Made by a program: the position numbers and the translations under genes
The notes under the pieces: generated by a model
Databases searched by the model: none
What the model was told of the DNA's origin: nothing
What the model saw: the letters and a program-made list of their open reading frames with translations, nothing else
Part shown: positions 1 to 8,347 of the stretch, piece after piece
Position numbering within the stretch: the stretch's first letter is position 1
Layout of the letters: every line of letters starts with the position of its first letter
NCBI GenBank assembly: GCA_030065615.1
Contig: JASJDR010000001.1
Coordinates: 1 to 64,000 of the forward strand
Source: Xenococcus sp. MO_188.B8
GTDB taxonomy: Bacteria > Cyanobacteriota > Cyanobacteriia > Cyanobacteriales > Xenococcaceae
Length of the DNA: 64,000 bases
Reading direction: 5' to 3'

Positions 1-523
1 AATAAAACCACGTCATCAATTCTTTCTGTGATAATTTGGTAATTCTGTTTCTTGTTCATATACCAGAATTACCATTCTTGAGTCTCTGGGAGACTTGAGT
101 ATTTTTACTGATGCCTTACTCCGCGAACGATGAGTCTCTTCTTTACATTTTGGGATTATTGTTTCGATACCATATCACATGATACTGATGAGATTTACTT
201 TAATTCAATAAAAACTAACAAGGACTGGGAAAATCCTTTTGAGTACTTAAGCAAAATTGTTTACCCATTTGATTTTTCTGTTCCCTGTTCCCTTTTTTGG
301 TGCGCTTCTCTTGATGGACATTCCCTTGCGTCTTACGCCGAAGCGGGCTTCCACCGCTTCCTTGGCGGATAAAGCATCCGCAGGGTCGCACCGCTAACTT
401 AAAATACATTTTCATTGGTACTGGGGTATGCAGTACATCATGGCTACTTATCTCTCAAAGGCTGATGGGACCTCTGAATCAGATAAGCTAAAAAATCCTT
501 TAAATTACAATGTGGAATCTATT
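1..523. other. Gene-free region with repeat fragments
   Basis: No convincing gene is seen. A GC-rich block at about 300-400 interrupts AT-rich DNA and looks like a dispersed repeat. Just before it, around 280-295, are two copies of the heptamer GTTCCCT, the complement of the unit repeated at 14801-14843. A short open frame at 130-372 runs straight through these repeats and has a composition unlike a protein. A small hairpin (GAGTCTC/GGAGACT) lies near 80-97. Confidence 0.5.
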
Positions 524-1309
524 TTACTCATCTGTTGTAGACTTAATTGCTAATAAAATTGAAGGAGTTGGAATTTTGTCGGACTCATCAGAATCTAAAT
601 GAGATCCTATTGCTTCAAAATCCCACAACCACCAATGTTTTACGTAAAGAATTTGCCGCAATGGAGTCTTGATAGCGATAAGAAACATTCCTATAGATAG
701 TAAACACCATACTGCTGGCCATTCATTAATATTGTCGGTTAAAATTCGAGCTGCTAAGGGTCCGACTAAGAGATGATAAAGCATAAATTTCCAGGACCCA
801 TAGATTAAAGGAGCAACAAATACTGGAATATAATATCCTAGAGTCAGCCACTTTAATCCATTCATCGGCACATTCCATGCTATGTGCCAATTTCCAGAGA
901 CAGAACAAAGTTGACTGCCACAAAGAGGCTCGTATCCTATAGTGCAAGTTCCTGCCCATTCAAAGGGATATAGCTTGACTAACATCAATATTGAACCTAT
1001 AAAACACAACCCATAGACAAATGGAGCAATCTTTTGTCTAATCTTTTCGGGAATAAAATGCAGTGACACTGAACTAATAAAAAACGGTTGGAAGATAATA
1101 TGTAATACTCCAAATAAAGTAAGAAGCTGATTCAAAGGCAAATCTGGTTGATCGATTACTGTGTAAGTAAATGCTTGAAGTAACTCCATCAACGAGAAAT
1201 AGCCGAGAGGAATCCATAGTGCTTTTTTTTCACCTTTCCAAGCAACATATGCTGTACTAGTGAGACCTATTGTGGCTAGGGTTGCTGATGCTTCTCCACT
1301 CCAACACAT
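524..1309 (-). CDS. Polytopic membrane protein, DUF5765-like
   Basis: A 261-residue integral membrane protein with about six or seven hydrophobic segments. The N-terminus MCWSGEASA and the central Cys-rich stretch (residues about 115-140, containing AGTCTIGYEPLCGSQLC) fit the DUF5765 type of uncharacterised bacterial membrane proteins; this family name is from memory and should be treated as probable. The start is the ATG at 1309, right where the conserved N-terminus begins. It lies on the same strand as the next two genes, but gaps of 74 and 267 bp make a single operon doubtful. No biochemical role can be assigned. Confidence 0.75.
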   Translation of the reverse strand: MCWSGEASATLATIGLTSTAYVAWKGEKKALWIPLGYFSLMELLQAFTYTVIDQPDLPLNQLLTLFGVLHIIFQPFFISSVSLHFIPEKIRQKIAPFVYGLCFIGSILMLVKLYPFEWAGTCTIGYEPLCGSQLCSVSGNWHIAWNVPMNGLKWLTLGYYIPVFVAPLIYGSWKFMLYHLLVGPLAARILTDNINEWPAVWCLLSIGMFLIAIKTPLRQILYVKHWWLWDFEAIGSHLDSDESDKIPTPSILLAIKSTTDE

Positions 1310-1383
1310 AACTTAAATAATTTCCCTAAGTTAACTAAACGAGTAAATCTTCGGTATATCCAATTTAAGATATCTTATCTATA

Positions 1384-2154
1384 CTATTGTTGCCTGTCTG
1401 GATGACCAAACCAAGAACGCTGTTGCTCTCCATACTTTTGCTTTAGTAGTTCCTCAACATCATCCATACTGCCATTTGCAGCCACCCAGCCACCTTCTAT
1501 ATCGGGAAAATCCAACTTACAGTTTTCGCATTTTTTACCATCATAGAAGCGGATTGGACACCAAAAAGATTCAACGTTGCGTAGCATTTCTGCTCCCAGA
1601 GAATAAACCCCTGTCATCCAATCACAGTACAGACACCAAATTAAATCTTTTCCTATCAATCCCTGAAATTTTTGACGGCTGACATTGACCCATTCTTTGT
1701 GTTTGTAGTCAGGAAAGCTAAGTACCCAAACTAAAATGGGATAGACAAAAACTTCGGCAAATCGAATCGTAAAAAATACGGGTACAGCTAAAGCAGTAGC
1801 CCACAATGCTATATTATTACGCCACCAGCCAAACTGCTGATTCATAAAACCGTGGATTCGGGAACCTTTAGCAGTCCGACGGTGTAATAATTCGTGGATA
1901 AAAATCCATGACTGCATCACCAAAAATTGTGCGGCAATAGCTGCTATCAGCCCCAACCATCCGTAAATGACTCCGCCAATTACCCATGGAACCCACAAAA
2001 ATAAAGAAACTATCACATCAAGTCCCGGTGCTTCAGCCAATATCACCGTCAGATTTTTACCCAACCAGCCAAGTCGAGGGATGAGATGAAGAAACAAAAC
2101 CAATAGAGTTTCTCCGCCCAAGATAGCTAGAAAAACCCAAATAAATGTGTACAT
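1384..2154 (-). CDS. Membrane protein with HELLH motif and paired cysteines, unknown function
   Basis: A conserved-looking cyanobacterial membrane protein I do not recognise by name. The frame is open up to an ATG at 2274, but the hydrophobic N-terminus beginning MYTFIWVFLAILGG at 2154 is the more natural start. It has three or four membrane segments, a cytosolic-looking tail with two Cys pairs (CLYC and CENC), and the motif IFIHELLHRRT about 90 residues in. HELLH matches the HExxH signature of zinc metallopeptidases, but no third ligand is evident, so protease activity is only a possibility. The C-terminus is rich in charged residues. Confidence 0.7.
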   Translation of the reverse strand: MYTFIWVFLAILGGETLLVLFLHLIPRLGWLGKNLTVILAEAPGLDVIVSLFLWVPWVIGGVIYGWLGLIAAIAAQFLVMQSWIFIHELLHRRTAKGSRIHGFMNQQFGWWRNNIALWATALAVPVFFTIRFAEVFVYPILVWVLSFPDYKHKEWVNVSRQKFQGLIGKDLIWCLYCDWMTGVYSLGAEMLRNVESFWCPIRFYDGKKCENCKLDFPDIEGGWVAANGSMDDVEELLKQKYGEQQRSWFGHPDRQQ

Positions 2155-2541
2155 TGTTTTTGGAGTAATTGCAATAATAGCCTTTATCAAAAAATACTTT
2201 AGCACGCTTGTTCTATAACAATGCTTCTCGTTTAACAATTTTTGCTTGTTCGGTGAGGTTAGGGGAAAGGTCAAAGGTTATTGATACGTTCCTGATTGCT
2301 TCGTCTTTACGCCAAGGAAATCTCGGCGCAGGTGATCAATCGCTTTTCTCTTAAGAAAGAATAGACTCAAGGTTTTGCTATGATTAGTTTTGGGCTATTT
2401 ATCCCTTCTGTCTGAGTGAGCAAAATTTACTGTGGTGTGGTAAATAGGGAGAATAGGTAGATAATTATTCCCCAAGTCCCCAAATCCCCACGCATTTTTC
2501 GCGCATCCCTTCTGTCTTCTGCTCTGCCAGTAAGGCACTGA

Positions 2542-3744
2542 TTACTGCCTAATCCAATCTAAATGTTGGGGTAATAACTTAGCTAGATCGTATTTATCAA
2601 CGATAGTTTCTCTGGCTCTTTGACGTATTTTTGCCATTTTATCGGGACTATCCAAAGCTTCAATCACTCTGGCTGCTATTTGTTCAGGTTTGAAGAAATC
2701 TACCAATAAACCATTTACTCCATCTTCGATTACTTCTTTAACAGGAGGAGTATCGGAACCAACAATTAAACAACCTGTACATAAAGCTTCTAACATTGAC
2801 CAAGAAAGTACAAAAGGACGAGTGAGATAAATATGCACCGAAGAAGCTTGTAAGACCTGTAAATATTCAGAATAGGGAAGTAAATCTGTAAAATGTACCC
2901 GATTCATATCTAGAGGGAACTTCTCTAGCATCACATCTTTATAATTTTGACCATCAGGAAGAGATTTTCCATAAGCTACGCGATTTTTACCAACAATCAC
3001 AAAATGACATTGGGGTCGTTTTTTTTGCAGAATTGAAATAGTTTCAATTAACTGAGGAAACCCGCGATAGGGTTCCATCCCTCTGGCGACATAAGTTACT
3101 AACTCATCAACTTCTGATAAGTCTAGATTTATCCGAGGGAGAACTAATTTAGCCTCGGGAATCGGTTGGAAATAATTGATATCAATGCCATCATGATGGA
3201 CTTTGATTTTACTGTGAAATTCCTTAGGGAACTGTTGTCGTTGCCAGTTAGTCGGAGAAAGTCCGCGATCGCAATTACATAAATCTATTAAAATAGGGGC
3301 ATTCTTGATTCTAATTCTCGCTTCATCATCAGCATTAAGAGGATCACTCGGATCAAAATCAGCATCCGAACCATGGGCATGGTAAAACCATTCGAAATAA
3401 CACAACAACTTAGCTTTGGGAAAAATATCTTTAACAAATAAAGTAGGTCCCCAACCAGAATGACCATATACAATATCGGGGGTAAATCTCTGATCTCTTA
3501 ATGTTTGTGCTAGGCGATATACAGCTTGACCTTCTAAAACGGCATTCTCTAAAGGTCTCACATAATGATGAGTTTCGACTCTAGCAGTGCGAGACTTTTC
3601 ATAAAGTATTTTTGTCACTCCTGCAATTTGGCCTTCACGACGATTAGTACCAAACACAACTTGATTTTTTTTATTTTTACCTAAAGTAGCGGCTAAATGT
3701 CTAAATTGTGCAGGAAAGTTCGGATGCAGAAATAAGATTCGCAT
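2542..3744 (-). CDS. GT4-type glycosyltransferase
   Basis: A 400-residue retaining glycosyltransferase of the GT-B fold, which transfers a nucleotide-sugar donor to a glycan or lipid acceptor in the cytoplasm. The N-terminal Rossmann half opens with MRILFLHPNFPAQFRHLA. The C-terminal half carries the donor-binding stretch around VTYVARGMEPYRGFPQL and the typical group 1 region VLSWSMLEALCTGCLIVGSD with an E of the EX7E motif. Length is normal for the family. The neighbouring polytopic membrane protein (4022-5749, divergent) suggests exopolysaccharide or lipid-linked glycan synthesis, but the acceptor cannot be read from sequence. Confidence 0.88.
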   Translation of the reverse strand: MRILFLHPNFPAQFRHLAATLGKNKKNQVVFGTNRREGQIAGVTKILYEKSRTARVETHHYVRPLENAVLEGQAVYRLAQTLRDQRFTPDIVYGHSGWGPTLFVKDIFPKAKLLCYFEWFYHAHGSDADFDPSDPLNADDEARIRIKNAPILIDLCNCDRGLSPTNWQRQQFPKEFHSKIKVHHDGIDINYFQPIPEAKLVLPRINLDLSEVDELVTYVARGMEPYRGFPQLIETISILQKKRPQCHFVIVGKNRVAYGKSLPDGQNYKDVMLEKFPLDMNRVHFTDLLPYSEYLQVLQASSVHIYLTRPFVLSWSMLEALCTGCLIVGSDTPPVKEVIEDGVNGLLVDFFKPEQIAARVIEALDSPDKMAKIRQRARETIVDKYDLAKLLPQHLDWIRQ

Positions 3745-4021
3745 GTCTTTAGATAAACACGATAAATAAGAGTATTAGTGATCTTGATATAAGTCAATTG
3801 TAACTAAAATAGTATTTATTTTGATAATTGACTAATTTGAGAATAGCTATATTGTCTTATCTAGTATTATCAAGAAAGTTTTCTTGATCTTTAATTTCTG
3901 ATTACTTGGTTCGAGCCCTCTGGCTTTTTCTCCTTCTATAATAGTTCAACTGCAGCTACTATTTCCTATATTTTGCCATCTAAACTATAGACTTCCTATG
4001 CCCTTTTAATGCCCATTTATT

Positions 4022-5749
4022 ATGATATATGCCGTTGTTATTTGGACTATTTTGACAATTGTTTGTTTTCTGCTAGGTTCCACTATTCTTAATTTTTTTG
4101 AGGGTAATTCTTTTACTAGATTTATTGAACATATTATCTTGTCAATTTGGGTGGGAATAATTGGCTTAACTGTAATATTATTAGCCTTATCTTTTCTAGT
4201 ACCTTTATCAACAACTACGGGCATTATAACCTACACAATAATTATTATATCTTCTTTATTTTTCAATAGAAATAACGAAGATATAAAATCTTTCGTTAAT
4301 TATCTAAGACCCAAATATATAGGTATTTATTACTTAATATCAATTGCCGTAGCCATATTAATAACAAGGAAAACTATTACTTGGACGGATACAGGGCTAT
4401 ACCATTGGCAATCGATTAAATGGTTGTCTAATTTTGGCACTGTAACTGGGATAGGGTTAATCCATTCCAGATATGGCTTTAATGCGGGTTGGTTTGCTTT
4501 TTCTGCACCATTAAATATTCCACAATTAGGTTCTCATGTTGGTGCTATTAGTAATGGATTTATTTTGTTAATTGCCACTTTTCACTTTTTAATAGCAATT
4601 AAGAATTTACTAACTAAAAATTATCATATTTCTGACTGGTTTATTATTTTATATTATAGTTTAATAGTATGTTACTACATTGCTATTGACTCAGCTTATA
4701 TAATTCTAATATCTTATTCTCCTGATGTTCCTGTTAACTTTTTTGTCGGTATTATTACTTGGACTATTCTATTAATCGCTGATAGTCGTAAAATTCAAAA
4801 TACAAAAGCTATTTTAAACCTAGAATTAATCCCTTTATTATTATCTTTAGGAACGATAACAATAAAACTAACAGCTCTACCATTATTACTACCAACTTTT
4901 CTATTTGCAATCTTTAATGTATCTAAAAAAAACAAGGCTTTTTGGGTAAGTAGTTTATTATCTATAATTTTACTAATACCTATGTTTGGTTATAGTATTA
5001 AGACAACAGGATGTCTTTTATATCCTTCTTCTGTAGCATGTTTTGAGGTGCCTTGGTTGATCGATAAAAATGTTCTCAAACAAGAAATGCAACTGATTAA
5101 TGTAATGGGAGGAGTGGAGATCAATCCCAAACAAAACTATTTTCTAGTGATGCTAAAAGAAAGATGGGAATTGCTAAAATCATCTATAAAATATGCAATA
5201 TTAGTGATTCTATTTGTAATTTCCATCGTTTTATCTGGTGTTTTGAATGCATACAATAAACATCAAATAATAAAAGGGCTTTGGTATGTAATATTTTTAG
5301 CCATTGGAGGAATGCTATTTATTCTGTTACAAACTGCAGTTATCAGATTTGGCTTGGGCTATTTTTTCATTATATTTTGTGTATTTTTGGGAGTAATATT
5401 TAACTATAACAATAGAATAATTAATAGTAATCATTCTATTATCCTTAAAAACCAAAAAATATATTTGTATGTTTTTACTATTTGTTTAATAACATTTTTT
5501 CTGGCTAATTTTAAAATCAAATATTTATTTATTCCATCTCCACTACCAAATGTCAAACTGATCGAAGGTCAGATAAATGATGTCCAATATGTTTATCCTA
5601 AAGAGCAAATTGGCGGTAATTCTAAACCTTTTAAGTTTGGTCTTTGTTGGGATGCACCACTACCCTGTGCCTCAGCTCCTATTGAAGATAATATTCAATT
5701 GAAAGATGCGAACAGAGGTATTAGTAAAGGATTTATAAATAAAAAATGA
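4022..5749 (+). CDS. Large polytopic membrane protein, LIC_10190-like
   Basis: A 575-residue, very hydrophobic and Ile-rich protein with about 12-14 predicted membrane helices and a soluble C-terminal tail. The region DTGLYHWQSIKW...GLIHSRYGFNAGWF (residues about 123-160) resembles the first large loop of LIC_10190-type membrane proteins and of GT-C-like glycosyltransferases, where acidic residues in this loop can be catalytic. Family naming is from memory. The start ATG at 4022 gives an immediate signal-anchor helix; an upstream in-frame extension is not needed. It sits divergently to the GT4 gene, consistent with envelope glycan work. AT content is higher than in neighbouring genes. Confidence 0.75.
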   Translation: MIYAVVIWTILTIVCFLLGSTILNFFEGNSFTRFIEHIILSIWVGIIGLTVILLALSFLVPLSTTTGIITYTIIIISSLFFNRNNEDIKSFVNYLRPKYIGIYYLISIAVAILITRKTITWTDTGLYHWQSIKWLSNFGTVTGIGLIHSRYGFNAGWFAFSAPLNIPQLGSHVGAISNGFILLIATFHFLIAIKNLLTKNYHISDWFIILYYSLIVCYYIAIDSAYIILISYSPDVPVNFFVGIITWTILLIADSRKIQNTKAILNLELIPLLLSLGTITIKLTALPLLLPTFLFAIFNVSKKNKAFWVSSLLSIILLIPMFGYSIKTTGCLLYPSSVACFEVPWLIDKNVLKQEMQLINVMGGVEINPKQNYFLVMLKERWELLKSSIKYAILVILFVISIVLSGVLNAYNKHQIIKGLWYVIFLAIGGMLFILLQTAVIRFGLGYFFIIFCVFLGVIFNYNNRIINSNHSIILKNQKIYLYVFTICLITFFLANFKIKYLFIPSPLPNVKLIEGQINDVQYVYPKEQIGGNSKPFKFGLCWDAPLPCASAPIEDNIQLKDANRGISKGFINKK

Positions 5750-5951
5750 GTGTTTTATATCATCTTTTTATGAGCTGATCTGGGCGATCGCACTCCTCTA
5801 TTTTGTGATTGATGATAGTTTATTTATCAGTACGAGTACCAGTAATTAATATAACGGTTCTTAACTCGATGCGGTAAGTAGCTGTACAGAATAAAAGAAT
5901 AAATTAGCTATTTTTAGTAGTGTAATAGATTAAGTTAGGACGCATCTTTAT

Positions 5952-6080
5952 CTTAGGGGCGATTGGGGAGAAACTTTCGGTGGAGAGACGGGTGGCCTCT
6001 GCGAAAGGATATGCTGCGGTTTTTCTCCCATGAGCAACTTTTGCAAGAAGCGTCGAACCCAGAGGGCAAAAGTCCCTAAG
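5952..6080 (+). ncRNA. Structured RNA candidate, HEARO/IscB omega RNA-like
   Basis: No open frame covers this stretch, yet it folds into nested helices visible by eye. An outer stem pairs CTTAGGG (5952-5958) with CCCTAAG (6074-6080). A second stem pairs GGGGAGAAAC (5965-5974) with GTTTTTCTCCC (6019-6029) and encloses a hairpin CTTTCG/CGAAAG (5974-5979 with 6002-6007). A third hairpin pairs ACTTTTGC (6037-6044) with GCAAAAGT (6066-6073). The order of elements, the CTCCCATGAGC segment and the GCGTCGAACCC segment remind me of the HEARO RNA, later shown to be the omega RNA of IscB nucleases, often found as a stand-alone copy. No iscB frame follows. Pairing is seen directly; the family name is inference from memory. 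Confidence 0.5.
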
Positions 6081-6126
6081 TTATCTGTTGTATTATTTAT
6101 TTAAATTAGAAGAAAGTCTTACCAGT

Positions 6127-6172
6127 GGAATCGGTTAACGTTTCAGCTAGGCTTACTAGGCTAAACGATTCC
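6127..6172. repeat. Interrupted palindrome downstream of the RNA candidate
   Basis: GGAATCG (6127-6133) pairs with CGATTCC (6166-6172), and GTTT pairs with AAAC just inside after a six-base bulge. Two copies of CTAGGCT lie in the loop. It could be a mobile-element end, a processing site or a terminator, though no U-run follows. The open frame that runs through it (6125-6343) shows no recognisable protein. Confidence 0.35.
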
Positions 6173-6274
6173 GGTTTATTTTCGGATACCAAATCAGTAT
6201 CACAGGAACAGGTCTGGACTCTTCATAGCACGCTCAGTGAATTCCCATCCACCAACTCTGGCAGCAAAGAGTGC

Positions 6275-6329
6275 TCGGGGCGACGCACACAACACGGAAA
6301 TTATAAAAGCCGAAGTTATTTTTGGGCGA
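6275..6329 (-). pseudogene. Remnant of an FGE-domain gene 3' end
   Basis: Read on the minus strand, this short stretch encodes NNFGFYNFRVVCVA, matching the C-terminal signature (GFRVVCVA) of FGE-sulfatase/C-type-lectin-fold proteins. The DNA is close to the end of the adjacent FGE gene: ACAACACGGA is shared by both. A one-base length difference near the TATAA segment puts the two out of register, so this is not a functional copy. Nothing upstream of it reads as the rest of an FGE domain. It may be a duplicated 3' end or a relic of a template/variable-repeat pair; the latter is speculative. Confidence 0.5.
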
Positions 6330-6352
6330 CTCCTAAGTGGTAATTCTTGAAT

Positions 6353-7998
6353 TCATATTATTATTGTAGTAATAGCATAGCATAAGCTATTTTGGGTGCG
6401 CAAAGGGAAAGAGGGTAAGGTGCTTGTAGCCTTAGAGACGACACAGACAACACGGAGACCTATAAAGTCGACACGGACATCGCGCGCAAGGTAGCCGCGG
6501 CACGCTGAGCGGGATTTATAAGGATCGTTGATCCATGAACCACCGCGCGCTACTTTATTACTACTATTTCCTGATATCCAGGCATTACCATCATTTGGCG
6601 CACCTTCATAGTTACCATGCCCATCATCCTGACACCATTCCCAAACATTGCCATGCATATCATATAAACCAAAATCATTAGCTGGATACTTTCCAACAGG
6701 AGTAGTTTCTCCAACATTCTTACCAAAATTACCTAATACCTTTGAAATAGCTATACCAAAATAATATGGAGTAGTAGTTCCAGCTCGACAAGCATATTCT
6801 CACTGAGCCTCAGTAGGTAAACTATACCTTCTCCCAGTTTCTTTTAACAACCTATGAGTAAACTCCACTGCATCATCCCAAGAAACTCGCTCTACGGGTC
6901 TTTGGTCATCACCTTTTAACTTAGAGGGATTGTTACCCATTACTTCTTGATACTGTGCCTGAGTAATTAGATATTTACTCATATAAAAAGATTTAACTGT
7001 CACTTCATGTTGTGGTTTTTCGCTATCATCACCTTCACCTTCTGGCGAACCCATCATGAATTTGCCACCAGGAATAGCAACCATTTCTAATTCAACACCA
7101 TTACCCAAATCTTCTGAGCTTGACGTGGCTCTGGCTTCTTGTTTTCAAGAGCTGTTTGTGATCGCTCTTTAAGTTGTTCTAGTTGTGATCGCGCTTCTGA
7201 CAATTCTTGTTCTAGCTGCTCTATTTTCACTTGAAGCGATCGCTCTTTCTCTTCTAGTTGTTTATTCTGCGATCGCGCTTCGTCTAACTGTTGCTTTAGC
7301 TGCCTAATTTGCGATTTAAGGGATTGAACCGATTGCTCAAACTTCTGTTTTTGGCTTTGATAATTTCGTTCTAATTCTTCTTTCTCTTGTTGAGAAGCTG
7401 TCTTTATTTCTTCAAGTTGTTGATTATGCAATTGCTCCTTAGATTCAAGTTTCTCGATTAACGCTTCAATTTCTTTTTGTTGTGCTGGATCTGGGGCAGC
7501 TCTTTGAGACTTCCAATCTTTCAGAGCTTCAAAAAATTCTCGTAATGTATCATTTCTTCTTTTAGTTAATTTCGACTTGATTTCTAGCTGCTCGGCTAAT
7601 TGGTTAATGGCGTTATTTACTTCATCTGACCAATATTTAGCCTCTATTGAAATGCTCCGTAAACTTTTTAATGGTCCTGGTAAATCATCGTGAATCAAAC
7701 CTGATCCCAAGATAGGAATTACTGGTTTCTCTGTTGTCCAGAATGTCCCAACTTCAAATGGTATCCATGCTGAGTGAAGGCTATGAGCAGTTATCAATAC
7801 TATCAGGGCTTCTGAATTTTTTAGTTTCTCTTTGAGTTGATCTGGTACGCCAGTAAAGCGGAAGTCTAATCCTTGATCGGGATTTGAGGAGCAAAATATT
7901 TCTTCTTCTTTGATACTCAGAGCGGCTAATAGAAAGTTTACCAACTTATAGGCGATCGCCTCATCTAAATAACTGTGACTGATGAAGATGCGTGTCAT
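6353..7998 (-). pseudogene. Broken TIR / coiled-coil / FGE-sulfatase fusion gene
   Basis: The first part (7998-7087) starts MTRIFISHSYLDEAIA, a TIR domain of about 140 residues with SAWIPFEVGTFW, which contains the Glu expected in NADase-type TIR domains. A long coiled coil follows (residues about 160-290). The frame then runs into a stop, but in another frame EDLGNGVELEMVAIPGG starts a formylglycine-generating-enzyme-like domain, so one frameshift lies near 7095-7110. The FGE domain is interrupted again: SLPTEAQ is followed by TGA at about 6800-6802 where the family has TGG (Trp of TEAxWEYACRAG), and it continues in the same frame to RGGSWINDPYKSRSACR and LRVVCVV at 6353. The architecture is typical of cyanobacterial signalling or conflict proteins. 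As it stands, full-length protein cannot be made; the TIR/coiled-coil part alone could be. Confidence 0.85.
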
Positions 7999-8347
7999 AG
8001 TTTCTCTAATGCGTCTCTGCTCTTTCCTTTATTGCCTTGGTCAACTATTACTTCTTAATTAATAGTATTTTATGCCTGACTACTTTGCCAAGGAGATCTT
8101 TTTTCTTAACATTAAAGAATTGACTTACGCGCGATCATCCTTATTTTAATTGATAGTAATTCCAAATAGAAACCGTATGTATTCAATGGGTAGGGGCGAA
8201 AGGCCTTTCGCCCCTACAAATTATGATTCTCAGCCGATAAATCAACCCGATAAGAATCGCATGGAAATTAATTGGAATAACTATATATTCCAAAAACCCA
8301 TGATAAATACATACTTAGCTAAGCCTCCCTAAGCAACTTTGCAACGC
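7999..8347. other. Intergenic region with palindromic repeat
   Basis: No gene is supported. It holds the perfect palindrome at 8191-8216 (listed separately). A 60-codon open frame at 8150-8332 reads across the palindrome and shows no protein-like features. Confidence 0.5.
8191..8216. repeat. 26-bp perfect palindrome, dispersed repeat copy A
   Basis: TAGGGGCGAAAGG followed by its exact reverse complement. A near-identical palindrome occurs at 16401-16426, and both are followed within a few bases by ATTATGATT, so the conserved unit extends beyond the palindrome. Such hairpins are typical dispersed intergenic repeats in cyanobacteria and may act at the RNA level, but no role can be read here. 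Confidence 0.8.

Noticed and set aside
130-372. 80-codon frame
   Set aside because: It is built from the GTTCCCT repeats and a GC-rich dispersed repeat and has no ribosome site.
3905-3935. tRNA-like T-loop (GGTTCGAGCCC)
   Set aside because: The flanking bases do not form a T stem and no anticodon or acceptor stem can be drawn.
5952-6080. Group II intron or tmRNA/RNase P origin of the structured RNA
   Set aside because: Domain V of group II introns, the tmRNA tRNA-like ends and the RNase P core sequences are not present.
6800-6802. Selenocysteine or other recoding of TGA in the FGE domain
   Set aside because: The position corresponds to a conserved Trp, there is an independent frameshift in the same gene, and TGA acts as a stop in many genes here.
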